Shown piece by piece: positions 1-7,642 of a DNA stretch of 53,139 nucleotides. Source of the stretch: a bacterium (GTDB taxonomy: Bacteria > RBG-13-66-14 > B26-G2 > WVWN01); assembly GCA_035529855.1 (NCBI GenBank), contig DATKVX010000011.1, positions 1 through 53,139 of the forward strand, in the 5' to 3' direction. A program made the translations under genes and the position numbers. Below the pieces are notes generated by a model that had not been told where the DNA came from, searched no databases, and saw nothing but the letters and a program-made list of their open reading frames with translations. Every line of letters starts with the position of its first letter. The first letter of the stretch is position 1.

Positions 1-1
1 G

Positions 2-1972
2 GGGAAGGCGAAGACGCTGGCGCGGGCGCTGCCGTTGGCGGCGGCCTTTTTATTGGCGGGGGTCTCGGTGAACCTCTACACGCCGTTGCGGGCGGCGCGG
101 CAGCCGCTCTTCAACTGGAACGACCCCTCCACCGCGGCCTCGCTCTACGCCCACCTGGCCGGTGTCCAATATCAGGGTAACTTCCTCGAGGAGGGGTTGG
201 CCGGCGTGCGGGAGGCGTGGGCGCAGTATCGCGGCGCGGTCTTGTCCAACGTCACGCCGCTGGCGGCGTTCGCGGCGGCGGGGCTGGCGTGGTTGTTCGC
301 GAAACGCCGGTGGGCCGTCGCGCCGGCGCTTGTGCTGTATTATGCCGGGTACCTCGCCTATTGCGTCGTGTATTCTATTCCCGACATCTGGTACTACTTT
401 ATCCCGCTGCACCTCGCCGCGGCGTTCGTGGCCGCTGTCGGCGTCGGCGTCGTCGCGCGCGTTATAGCGGAGAGGTTTACGGCGGCGCGTTTGCCGGTCG
501 CGGCGTGCGCGGCGGCGGCAATCCTCGCGGCTACGGGGTGGGCGTTCGCGACGAATTACCCGTACGGCCATCGCCGCGGCTTCATCTTCGCGGAGACGTA
601 CGGCCGGCGCCTGCTGGCGGCGCTGCCGGAGAAAGCCCTCTTCTTCCCCAGCGGCGACACGAACACCTTCATAACCTGGTACAACCTTTACGCGCGGCGC
701 TCCCGGCCCGACGTGGCCGTCGTGGACCAGATCCGGCTCGCGAGCCGCGGGTATTTAACGGCGCTCGCGCGCCGCAACCCGGACCTGGTCGTCCCGGAAG
801 AGGCGGAGGTGCGCGTTCTCGCCGAGCGGGCCGTGGCGCGCGGCGACTACGACGTTTCCGGAATCATCTTCCGCTCGAGCGACGACTTCATTTTACCCGA
901 GGTCATCGCGGCCATAATTGCCGAGAACGCGGGCCGTCGCCGGATGTTCTGGGGGCTGGGCGACCGGAGCAAGAGGTTGCGGAAATATTTCGTTCCGTAC
1001 GATCTGGCGTTGGAGGTGGTAACGGAGGAACCTCCCCCGGCGGAAGTGCGCCGGCGCGCCGCGGCGTCGATTCGGGCCTTCACGGCTTTGATGGCCGAAA
1101 TCGAGGAAAAGGGCCGGGGCGAGCTTCGCGACCCGTTTTTTGCGCGGCTCGTCACGATATATTATTCCCGCTTGAGCAATCACCTGGCCGACCGCGGCAT
1201 CATCCAACCCCAGGAGGAGTTGTTGAAGTCGTACGTCCGTCTTCTCCCGGACGACCCCGACGGCTACCAGAATTTAGCCAGCATTTATATGGTGTCGGGC
1301 CGGGAGGAGGAGGCGGTGAAATATTACCGGCGGGCGCTGGAGCTAGCTCCCGGAAGTGCCGCTATCCGCGCCAAGCTGGCGCGCGTGCTGTTCGCCGCCG
1401 GCCGGGCGGGCGAGGCCGCGGAAGTGGCCGAAACGCTGGCGGCGGACGAAACCGGCGAGGGCGGGTACGTCGGCGCCGTCATCTTCCGCGAGCGGGGCGA
1501 CTTGGACAAGGCGCTGGCGGCGTTCGAGGCGGCGAAGCCGCGCCACGTCGACGACGCCGAGTTCTGGTGGGAGTTGGGGTTGACGTACGACGCCGCCGGC
1601 GACAGCCGCGCCGCGGTCGCGGCTTTCGACAGGTCGCTCGAGCTCAACGCCTACGCGTCGCGCGCGCATACCGCCCGCGGCGTGAACTTCTTAAAGTTGG
1701 AGGACGCGACTTCCGCGGCAAAGGATTTCGAGGCCGCGCTCGAGCTCAACCCGGGCGACGCCCAGGCCCACTATAACCTCGCCTGCCTGCGGGCGGGGGA
1801 GGGGCGGCCCGACGCCGCCTTGGGACACCTGGCGCTCGCCCTCGAGCTTAAGCCGGGCCGCTACGGGCCGATGGCGCGGGAGGACCCGGACCTCGCGAGC
1901 TGCCGCGACAGGCCCGAATTCCGGGCGCTGCTCGAGCGTTACCCGGCCGCGGGACCGGAGGCGGGACGATGA
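2..1972 (+). CDS. DUF2723-type membrane protein with C-terminal TPRs (5' end outside window)
   Basis: The frame is open from the first bases, so the N-terminus lies upstream of the window. What remains starts inside a multi-spanning region (about the first 170 residues are hydrophobic helices), followed by a soluble stretch and a TPR array over roughly the last 260 residues, with repeats such as YQNLASIYMVSGREEEAVKYY and AHYNLACLRAGEGRPDAALG. The next gene is a full-length relative with the DUF2723 N-terminal signature, so I infer this is the C-terminal part of a DUF2723 (TMEM260-like, GT-C fold) protein, probably a membrane glycosyltransferase or a cell-surface sugar-transfer protein. The stop overlaps the next start by 4 bases (ATGA), which implies translational coupling. 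Substrate unknown. The family call rests mostly on the neighbour. Confidence 0.75.
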   Translation, partial: GKAKTLARALPLAAAFLLAGVSVNLYTPLRAARQPLFNWNDPSTAASLYAHLAGVQYQGNFLEEGLAGVREAWAQYRGAVLSNVTPLAAFAAAGLAWLFAKRRWAVAPALVLYYAGYLAYCVVYSIPDIWYYFIPLHLAAAFVAAVGVGVVARVIAERFTAARLPVAACAAAAILAATGWAFATNYPYGHRRGFIFAETYGRRLLAALPEKALFFPSGDTNTFITWYNLYARRSRPDVAVVDQIRLASRGYLTALARRNPDLVVPEEAEVRVLAERAVARGDYDVSGIIFRSSDDFILPEVIAAIIAENAGRRRMFWGLGDRSKRLRKYFVPYDLALEVVTEEPPPAEVRRRAAASIRAFTALMAEIEEKGRGELRDPFFARLVTIYYSRLSNHLADRGIIQPQEELLKSYVRLLPDDPDGYQNLASIYMVSGREEEAVKYYRRALELAPGSAAIRAKLARVLFAAGRAGEAAEVAETLAADETGEGGYVGAVIFRERGDLDKALAAFEAAKPRHVDDAEFWWELGLTYDAAGDSRAAVAAFDRSLELNAYASRAHTARGVNFLKLEDATSAAKDFEAALELNPGDAQAHYNLACLRAGEGRPDAALGHLALALELKPGRYGPMAREDPDLASCRDRPEFRALLERYPAAGPEAGR

Positions 1973-4200
1973 GGCGCATCGCCGGAAAATCCGCGTTGCT
2001 CGTCTTCGGCGCGACGTACGTCGCCGCCGCGGCGTTGTACGTCGCCTCCGCGGCCCGGGCGCCGGCCGGCGGCGACTGGGGCGATTTCGTCGCCGCGGCC
2101 TCCGTGCTCGGCATCGCCCACCCCACCGGGTACCCCGTTTACCTGCAAATACTCGCGCTCCCGCTTTCGGTGTTGCCGGCGGCGTGGGCCGCGGCCGCGG
2201 CGGACGTCGCCAACGCGTTGGCGGTCGCGCTGGCGCCGGCGCTGCTCGCGTGGGGGGCGTATCGCGTAGGCCGCGGGAACGGCCGGGACGACGTCGGTTT
2301 AGCGGCGTTCGCGGTCCTGGCCGGCGTACTTTTCGCCGGGGCGCCGTCGTTATGGCTGGAGGCCACGTCGGTAGAGGTCTACGGCGCGGCCTTCGCTTTG
2401 CTGCTCGGCGCGCTTTTAATCCTCGACTTGACGCATCGCGGCGACGGCCGGCCTTATATAGCGGCGGCGTTCCTGGGCGGCCTGGGCGCCGGCGTCCATT
2501 TGACGGCGTTCGCGTACGTTTTGGTATTGCTCGCCGTATGGGGCGCGGCCCGCCGGCCGCCGGTTCGCGTCGTTTGGTTGGCCGCGGCCTGCTGGGCGCT
2601 GGGGTTATCGGCGGCGCTATTTTTACCCATACGCGCCGTCGCCGCGCCGCCCCTAACCTGGACCTGGACCGGCATCAGCGACCTCCGGACGTTCGTCATC
2701 CACGCCACCGGCCGCCAGTTCTCCTATAACTTCAGGGCACCGACGTGGCTGCTCGCGACCTTGCGGCTGCGCGAGCTTTTCGCCGCGGTGTGGCGGAGCG
2801 GCGGGCCGTTCGTATTCCTCGCGCCCCTGGGCTTGTGGCTCTTATGGCGGCGGGCCCGGGCGGCCGCGGCGGCCGTCGTCGCGGTGTTGGTTTTGAACAC
2901 GGCCTTTCTCCTCTGCTACGACATCCCGGACCTGGCGAGTTATCAATTGCCGTTCGTAGGGCTGGTCTTCGCGTGTGCGGCGTGTGGGGCGGCGGCCCTC
3001 TTCCGCGCCGCGGGCGGGAAATTGCGCGTCGCCGTGACGGCCGTTGCCGCGGCGGCCGTCGCGTTCTCGTTGGCCCGCGAGTGGCCGCGGCAGCGGCGCG
3101 ACCCGGAATTCATATCCTATTACGGCCGTCAGATAGTCTTGCCGGTGGGGTATCGGGCGGTTTACGTCTCCGGCACGACGACGTCCAACTTCCTCTATTG
3201 GTTCCGCCAGTACACCCTCCGACAGCGCCCGGACGTAGAGCTCTACAACATCAACGACGAGCGCTTCGACATCGACAAACTGTCGGCGTTGATTTGGCGC
3301 GAGGTCGGCGCCCGCCCGGTATTCGTGGATTATTTCTTCCTGTACCAGACCCACCAGCGCCGCGCCTTTTGCCGGCGGGGCCGGCCGGCGGGTTTCATAC
3401 TGGGGCTGGCCGACCGCGAGACCGGGCCCGAGGAGGCGTGGCCGCTGGACGCCGAGGTGTTGGCCCGGGCCGGCGCTTTCGCGACGGCCCGGCGCTACCG
3501 CAAAGGCGACCCGGACCAGGGATTGAACCTCGCCGTAAGCGTTTGGGAATACCACGGCCTCTTCTACGAGTACCGCGGCGACCCGGGCCGGACGGCGTAC
3601 TATCTCGAACGCGCCGCCGCGTTCGACGTCGACTCGTCCGTGCCTTACATCAACCTGGCCCGGTTTTACTTTGACCAGGGCCGGTACGAGGAGGCGCGCC
3701 GGGCGGCGCATAAGGCCGTCGCCATCGGGGGGGAGGAGTATATGTCGTATATGGCGTACGCGTACCTGGCGATGGCCGACCAGGCCGAGGGCGACCTCGA
3801 CGCGGCGCTGAAACACGCCCGCGTGGCCGTGGCGCTCAAACCCCACGACGGCAAGACCCACCGGCTGGTGGCCGCGATTTACCTCGAGCGGGGCGAGCGC
3901 GAACGCGCCAAGCGCGAGCTGGAGAATACGCTTGAGTGCGGCTACAACGACCCCGACGTCGTCCTCCTTCTGGCGGCTATGTATCGGCGGGAAGGCCGCG
4001 ACGACGAGGCGTTTAAGCTGCTGGCCGAGAACGTCCACGAGTATAACGACGTGCGCTTGATGAACGCGTACGCGCTGGCGCTCATCGCCCGGGGGCGGTA
4101 CGTCGAGGCCAAGGCCGAGCTTGTGCGCGCGGCCCGCATCGCCCCCCATTCGGCCGAGGTCCGCGCCAACCTCGCCCGGCTGGAGGCGATGGGGTGGTAG
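1969..4200 (+). CDS. DUF2723 (GT-C-like) membrane protein with C-terminal TPRs
   Basis: 743 aa. The N-terminus has a first membrane segment followed by GGDWGDFVAAASVLGIAHPTG, the hallmark of DUF2723: an acidic loop of the GDSGDF type and an HPPGYP-like motif, here HPTGYP. About ten further hydrophobic segments run to residue ~370. A periplasmic-type region follows, then TPRs from about residue 520 to the end (for example VPYINLARFYFDQGRYEEA). The protein family is related to eukaryotic TMEM260 and is thought to transfer sugars from lipid carriers; its bacterial substrate is not known. It is tandem with, and translationally coupled to, the upstream paralogue, so the pair may act together on envelope glycans or glycoproteins. 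The stop is TAG at 4198-4200, and no clear terminator follows before the REP region. Confidence 0.85.
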   Translation: MRRIAGKSALLVFGATYVAAAALYVASAARAPAGGDWGDFVAAASVLGIAHPTGYPVYLQILALPLSVLPAAWAAAAADVANALAVALAPALLAWGAYRVGRGNGRDDVGLAAFAVLAGVLFAGAPSLWLEATSVEVYGAAFALLLGALLILDLTHRGDGRPYIAAAFLGGLGAGVHLTAFAYVLVLLAVWGAARRPPVRVVWLAAACWALGLSAALFLPIRAVAAPPLTWTWTGISDLRTFVIHATGRQFSYNFRAPTWLLATLRLRELFAAVWRSGGPFVFLAPLGLWLLWRRARAAAAAVVAVLVLNTAFLLCYDIPDLASYQLPFVGLVFACAACGAAALFRAAGGKLRVAVTAVAAAAVAFSLAREWPRQRRDPEFISYYGRQIVLPVGYRAVYVSGTTTSNFLYWFRQYTLRQRPDVELYNINDERFDIDKLSALIWREVGARPVFVDYFFLYQTHQRRAFCRRGRPAGFILGLADRETGPEEAWPLDAEVLARAGAFATARRYRKGDPDQGLNLAVSVWEYHGLFYEYRGDPGRTAYYLERAAAFDVDSSVPYINLARFYFDQGRYEEARRAAHKAVAIGGEEYMSYMAYAYLAMADQAEGDLDAALKHARVAVALKPHDGKTHRLVAAIYLERGERERAKRELENTLECGYNDPDVVLLLAAMYRREGRDDEAFKLLAENVHEYNDVRLMNAYALALIARGRYVEAKAELVRAARIAPHSAEVRANLARLEAMGW

Positions 4201-4218
4201 GGGCGGGGCCGACCGGCT

Positions 4219-4234
4219 CTACCGGAACAACCCC
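4219..4234 (+). repeat. Left copy of 16-bp direct repeat flanking the RAYT block
   Basis: CTACCGGAACAACCCC occurs here and again, perfectly, at 4880-4895. The two copies bracket 645 bp that contain the RAYT gene and its REP palindromes. The right copy contains the stop codon and last codons of the UGA-containing exported-protein gene on the minus strand. It could be a target duplication, or a copied gene end left by REP/RAYT mobility. Confidence 0.6.
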
Positions 4235-4236
4235 CT

Positions 4237-4253
4237 ACGCGTTGCGCCCCTAC
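4237..4253. repeat. REP-like half-palindrome at RAYT 3' end
   Basis: ACGCGTTGCGCCCCTAC is one arm of the REP-like palindrome found several times near the RAYT gene (general form GTAGGGGCG.AACGCGTT.CGCCCCTAC). The RAYT stop codon (complement of 4250-4252) falls inside this unit. Confidence 0.7.
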
Positions 4254-4813
4254 GGCCGGTAATAATCGTCCTCGGGCCAACGGCCGGCGTTGTCGTAAAT
4301 ATACGCGTGGATGCGCGCGGCCTCATCGTCGTCCCTGATGATCCGTTCGTAATAATTACGTTGCCACGCCCGCGCGCCCGGCGTCCCGCGCAATAGGTTG
4401 ATGCGTTTCGTTACGGCCATTTTGAACCCGGCGACGAACGACCCCAACGACCCCGGCGGCCTGTATGCCGCCGGTCGTTGTGCGTTCGTTTCGGGTAGGG
4501 GCGTAACGCGTGGGGGCGCAACACGTTGCGCCCCTACAGCGTCGTCCGTTATAATTACGATGCCGTGGACGTGGTTGGGCATAACGACGAACGCGTCCAA
4601 TTCGATTTCGGGCCTGTGGGCCGCGGAACGCAACCATTCCTCCCGGGCGACGAGGCCGTAGTCGTTCAAACGGACCGCGTCGCCGTCGACGGCCCCGAAC
4701 AGACGTTCCGGGCCGTACGTGCATATCGTAATGAAATACGCCCCGGCCGCCGCGTAATCGTAGCCGCGGAGGCGGATGGACCGGCGGTGGTGTTTGTGGC
4801 GGTCGAACGTCAT
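4250..4813 (-). CDS. REP-associated tyrosine transposase (RAYT, IS200/Y1 family)
   Basis: 187 aa from the ATG at 4813; a longer TTG start at 4837 would begin inside a REP repeat. The HUH metal motif is clear (MPNHVHGIVII), the N-terminus has the typical YFITICTY strand, and the C-terminal helix carries the probable nucleophile in QRNYYERIIRDDDE. RAYTs nick single-stranded REP hairpins and are usually immobile, single-copy genes that spread REP sequences. The gene is surrounded by REP-like palindromes, and it also carries an array of them inside its reading frame (4493-4538), which encodes a low-complexity insert (VGAQRVAPPRVTPLP) between the HUH strand and the Tyr helix. No Shine-Dalgarno is visible. 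It lies directly against the 3' end of the UGA-containing gene upstream on the same strand. Confidence 0.9.
   Translation of the reverse strand: MTFDRHKHHRRSIRLRGYDYAAAGAYFITICTYGPERLFGAVDGDAVRLNDYGLVAREEWLRSAAHRPEIELDAFVVMPNHVHGIVIITDDAVGAQRVAPPRVTPLPETNAQRPAAYRPPGSLGSFVAGFKMAVTKRINLLRGTPGARAWQRNYYERIIRDDDEAARIHAYIYDNAGRWPEDDYYRP
4493..4538. repeat. REP-like palindromes inside the RAYT coding sequence
   Basis: Two overlapping units of the GTAGGGGCG.AACGCG / CGCAACACGTTGCGCCCCTAC type lie in frame within the RAYT gene. They add about 15 residues (VGAQRVAPPRVTPLP) that are not part of the RAYT core. Confidence 0.75.
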
Positions 4814-4825
4814 AAAACGTTCATC

Positions 4826-4883
4826 GTAGGGGCGCAACGTGTTGCGCCCTTATGCGTTGCGCCCCGACGCGTTGCGCCCCTAC
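4826..4883. repeat. REP-like palindrome cluster upstream of RAYT
   Basis: A run of inverted units between the RAYT start and the upstream gene: GTAGGGGCGCAACGTGTTGC, then TATGCGTTGCGCCCC, then GACGCGTTGCGCCCCTAC. It can fold as REP/BIME-type hairpins and is the expected substrate of the adjacent RAYT. Confidence 0.75.
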
Positions 4884-4895
4884 CGGAACAACCCC
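4880..4895 (+). repeat. Right copy of 16-bp direct repeat flanking the RAYT block
   Basis: Perfect copy of 4219-4234. On the minus strand it encodes the last residues and the TAG stop of the exported-protein gene that ends here. Confidence 0.6.
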
Positions 4896-5533
4896 TTCAC
4901 CCGCCCCAGCGACGTTGGCGCGGCGGCGGCGCCGGTCATCGTTATTCGCATGTAATGTACGTAATCCTGGACGCGGCCGGCGTCGGGGTAGCCGCATTCC
5001 GGTATGCCTTTCGTCACGAAGGACACGACGCACCGCCCCATGAAGTCCCGGCCCCAGTCGGTGTAGGCGTTGGCCTCGTTCTCCTGCCCCGCCCACCACA
5101 CCTCGACGATGAGGTTATCGCGGCCGTTATAATCGAACGGCGCGTCGCAGGTGAAGCCGAACCAATCGTTGAGTTTGGGGTCGAATTGTACGGGGTCGCG
5201 GTAGAAGACTTGCGCCGGCGTGTTGCCGTCGTAGTTGTCGGCGTACTTCTCGGTCAGCGCGCGCCGCGAGGTGTGGCACAGCGTAAGGCGGAACTTGAAA
5301 TATTTCCCGGCCTTGACCTCCTTGCCGACGCCGAACCACTCCCACCTGGTGACGCGGCCGGCGGGAAGGGCGTCCGTTTGCAGCACGAGGTCCTGCATCC
5401 TGCAGGCCTCGCTCCCTCAACAGCCGCGGAACGGGTAGTCGCCGTCGGTCCCGCGCTCGCCGACGAGGAACTGGTCCGCCGCAGCCGGCGCGAGGCAGGC
5501 CAATATCATTACGAGGCCGAATACGCTGCGCAT
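4880..5533 (-). CDS. Exported protein with in-frame UGA: candidate new selenoprotein (Cys38-Sec39)
   Basis: Reading from the ATG at 5533 gives 217 aa with a single internal TGA (5419-5417) at codon 39. The ATG has a strong Shine-Dalgarno (GGGAGGT at 5546-5540) and a TTGACA promoter upstream. Residues 1-19 form a signal peptide (MRSVFGLVMILACLAPAAA), which would be lost if translation began after the TGA at the internal ATG (5398). The TGA follows a Cys codon: PFRG-C-U-GSEAC. Directly downstream is an 11-bp hairpin with an AGGA loop (see 5386-5411), typical of a bacterial SECIS. The rest is intact, beta-rich and ends YNGRDNLIVEVWW...GRVKGLFR, resembling exported adhesin-like or carbohydrate-binding folds; I do not recognise a named family. 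A nonsense mutation is the alternative, but the hairpin and intact flanks argue for selenocysteine. Confidence 0.7.
5386..5411 (-). promoter_or_regulatory. Predicted bacterial SECIS of the exported selenoprotein
   Basis: Read on the minus strand, the stem is CGAGG-CCTGC paired to GCAGG-A-CCTCG: an 11-bp helix if the extra outer C-G and the loop-closing A-T are included, with one bulged A at 5391. The loop is A-GGA-T, centred on 5401-5397. The loop starts 16 nt after the UGA, inside the 16-37 nt range known for bacterial SECIS elements, and has the required G at its start. It matches the AGG loops in mvhA and mvhD. Confidence 0.75.
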
Positions 5534-5539
5534 CGCACT

Positions 5540-5608
5540 ACCTCCCGTTGGTAAAAGGGTTCGCGCTCTCTATGAAATTTTAAACCTTAGGGGCGGCGGC
5601 GTTGTCAA
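5540..5608 (-). promoter_or_regulatory. Promoter and ribosome binding site of the exported selenoprotein gene
   Basis: On the minus strand there is TTGACA (5608-5603), an 18-nt spacer and TTTAAA (5584-5579), then GGGAGGT at 5546-5540, six bases before ATG 5533. The promoter and RBS fix the start upstream of the in-frame UGA. Confidence 0.55.
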
Positions 5609-5640
5609 GGAAGCGGGTTGCGTTTCGTAACGGCGCCCGT

Positions 5641-5662
5641 GGGGCGGAACGCGTTCCGCCCC
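5641..5662. repeat. REP-like palindrome at 3' end of Fe-S oxidoreductase gene
   Basis: A 22-bp perfect palindrome with arms GGGGCGGAACG / CGTTCCGCCCC, the same form as the repeats around the RAYT at 4.2-4.9 kb. It ends on the stop codon of the minus-strand gene that terminates at 5662, so it may act as an mRNA 3' stabiliser or weak terminator. Confidence 0.7.
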
Positions 5663-6906
5663 TACGGCCCGCCGCCCTCGTTCAACACCTCCGCCGTGTG
5701 CCGGGCCTCGGCCTTTGCGCCCCGGCGCCGCAGCGCCTCGTTAATATATAAGACGCAGGCCGGACAGCCGGTCGCGACGACGTCCGCGCCGGTGGCTTCT
5801 ACCGCCGCGGCTTTCTCGCCCCCTATCTTCGCGAAGACGTCGTCGTACGTCAGGCCGTACGCGCCGGCGCCGCCGCAGCACGTCACGGCCCCCGGCGCCT
5901 CCAACTCGACGAGCCGGCCGATTTTACTTAAAAGCGTCCGCGGCTCCGCGGTGACGCCCAGCCCCCGCGCCAGGTGGCACGGGTCGTGATACGTGACGCG
6001 GCCGTCGTCCCGCGCCTCGATAACGTCGGGCGGGATTAGCTCGGTAAAATCCTTCACCCGCTCCTTGAAAGACGCCGCGCCCGGGACCTCCAGCACGTCG
6101 TTATAATAATACGTGAGCATCGTGCCGCAGCTGCCGCAGTCGACGACGACCGGCTCGTCGCCGGCGAGGGCCGCTACGTTCCGCGCGGCGAGCTCGCGGG
6201 CCAGGTCGACGTCGCCGTTCGCGAGCGCCGGGATGCCGCAGCACCGGCGCGCGGCGGGTACGAAGACCAGGTAGCCGGCCCGGGTGAGGAGCTCGACCAC
6301 CGCTCGAGCGGTAGATGGGTAAAGGTACGTCGCCCCGCAGCCGGCGAAGTACGTGACCCGGCCGCGCCACTCGGTCCCCTCCGCCGGTATGAAGTATTGT
6401 TCCCGGGAGGCGTCGAACGGCTTCGCCTCCAGCTTGGGAAGCGCCAGCCGGGGCGGTAGGCCGAAGAACCACAGCGCGAAGGGCAGGAGGTGCGCCTGCT
6501 GCGCGACGTACAACAGCCGCGTCAACAGCGCCAGGAGCCGGGGACGGCCCAGCGCGAGGCGGTAGGCCCACGATTTGAAGAAGGGGAAGCCGCCGCGGCA
6601 GAGCCCCGCCTCCCGCGCGGCGAGGACCAACACGTCGCCGGCCACGCCCGAGGGGCAGCGCTCCGCGCAGGCGCGGCAGCTCAAGCAGTACGCCAGCGAC
6701 TCGAGGAACGGCGCGCCGAACTCCTCGGCCGGGGGCTCGCCCTCCAGCGCCGCCTCCAGCAGCGCCAGCCGGCCCCGCGGCGAGAAGCGCTCCGAGGCCG
6801 TCGCGCGGAAGGCCGGGCACACCTCGCGGCACAGGCCGCAACGAAGGCACCGCGCGAGGTTTTCGCGCCAGCCGTCGATGAGGTTGTCTCGTATTTTCGC
6901 GGCCAT
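5662..6906 (-). CDS. GlcF/LutA-type Fe-S oxidoreductase with two CCG domains
   Basis: 414 aa. The N-terminus has two [4Fe-4S] ferredoxin motifs, CLRCGLCREVCP (about residues 20-31) and CLSCRACAERCP (about 74-85). Two cysteine-rich CCG domains follow. The first contains GCGATYLYP, RRCCGIPA and DCGSCG; the second contains HDPCHLARG, TCCGGAGAYG and GCPACVLYI. This is the layout of the glycolate oxidase iron-sulfur subunit GlcF and relatives that pass electrons from a flavin 2-hydroxyacid dehydrogenase. No GlcD partner lies in the window, so the substrate is open (glycolate, lactate or another 2-hydroxyacid). It is divergent from the gene at 6985, and no strong RBS is seen upstream of the ATG. 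All cluster ligands appear intact. Confidence 0.85.
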   Translation of the reverse strand: MAAKIRDNLIDGWRENLARCLRCGLCREVCPAFRATASERFSPRGRLALLEAALEGEPPAEEFGAPFLESLAYCLSCRACAERCPSGVAGDVLVLAAREAGLCRGGFPFFKSWAYRLALGRPRLLALLTRLLYVAQQAHLLPFALWFFGLPPRLALPKLEAKPFDASREQYFIPAEGTEWRGRVTYFAGCGATYLYPSTARAVVELLTRAGYLVFVPAARRCCGIPALANGDVDLARELAARNVAALAGDEPVVVDCGSCGTMLTYYYNDVLEVPGAASFKERVKDFTELIPPDVIEARDDGRVTYHDPCHLARGLGVTAEPRTLLSKIGRLVELEAPGAVTCCGGAGAYGLTYDDVFAKIGGEKAAAVEATGADVVATGCPACVLYINEALRRRGAKAEARHTAEVLNEGGGP

Positions 6907-6984
6907 TTACGGTTCGGCGGCAAAAAACGGTTGCTTTGGCGCGGGGTTAAAACGTAATATACGGCGTACCGAGGCGGATAGGCG

Positions 6985-7626
6985 TTGCACAATATTACTA
7001 TAATAACGGTTGCGATAACAGCGCTAACGGCGGCGGCCGCGGCCGGCGAAAAACCGCCGCCGCCTGGGCGGGCGTTCATAGGCCTGAACGCGGCCTTCGG
7101 CCGCAGCGCCGCGGCCGGCAACCGCGTCGCGGCGTCGGGCCGGGGCGCGGCCTTCCGCGGCGAGTTCGGCTGCCGGCTCAGCCCCGCCGTCACGCTGCCG
7201 TACGTTACGGGCGGCGCGAGCTGGAGCCGGGGCGACGCGCCCGAGTGGGATATAGAGGAGTACCCCGAGCCCGCGCGGTACCTGGGCTTGTACGCGACGC
7301 AACTGACCGCCGGCGGCTACTACGGTTACCCGTTCGTGGGCGACGTTCTCGCGGCGTACGGCGGGCCGGCCTTCCTCGCCGCGTGGCCGCGGCGCGAGGT
7401 GCAGACCTGGTACGGAGGCACGATGAAGTCGAGGTCCGGCTCGGGCCTCGGTTGGGCGTTGGTGGGCGGCGTCGAGTTCGCGCCCGGCGGCGGCCAGACG
7501 CTGAGCCTACAGGTTCTGAACGGCCGGGCGTATTCGGCGTGGTCGGATTTGCCGGCCGGCGCCGACGAGGATTTCGTTTTCGAGCAGCTGCAGGTCGGCG
7601 GCGTATTTCGCTTCTTTTTGTTTTAA
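6985..7626 (+). CDS. Exported outer-membrane-like protein
   Basis: 213 aa from a TTG start. Residues 1-20 (MHNITIITVAITALTAAAAA) form a signal peptide. The mature part is rich in Gly, Tyr and alternating hydrophobic residues and ends in aromatics (VGGVFRFFLF), as expected for an outer-membrane beta-barrel with a C-terminal Phe. No domain is recognised. It is followed after 16 bases by a second protein of similar character, and the two probably form an operon with rtcB. The start is uncertain because no good Shine-Dalgarno precedes the TTG. Confidence 0.6.
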   Translation: MHNITIITVAITALTAAAAAGEKPPPPGRAFIGLNAAFGRSAAAGNRVAASGRGAAFRGEFGCRLSPAVTLPYVTGGASWSRGDAPEWDIEEYPEPARYLGLYATQLTAGGYYGYPFVGDVLAAYGGPAFLAAWPRREVQTWYGGTMKSRSGSGLGWALVGGVEFAPGGGQTLSLQVLNGRAYSAWSDLPAGADEDFVFEQLQVGGVFRFFLF

Positions 7627-7642
7627 ATGACAGGGGGCCGCG

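Noticed and set aside
2842-4149. Long open frames on the opposite strand of GC-rich genes
   Set aside because: They are mirror frames of real genes with arginine- or valine-rich, domain-less products, common in high-GC DNA.
4400-5670. CRISPR array
   Set aside because: The repeats are palindromic REP units of irregular spacing without spacers, and no cas genes are present.
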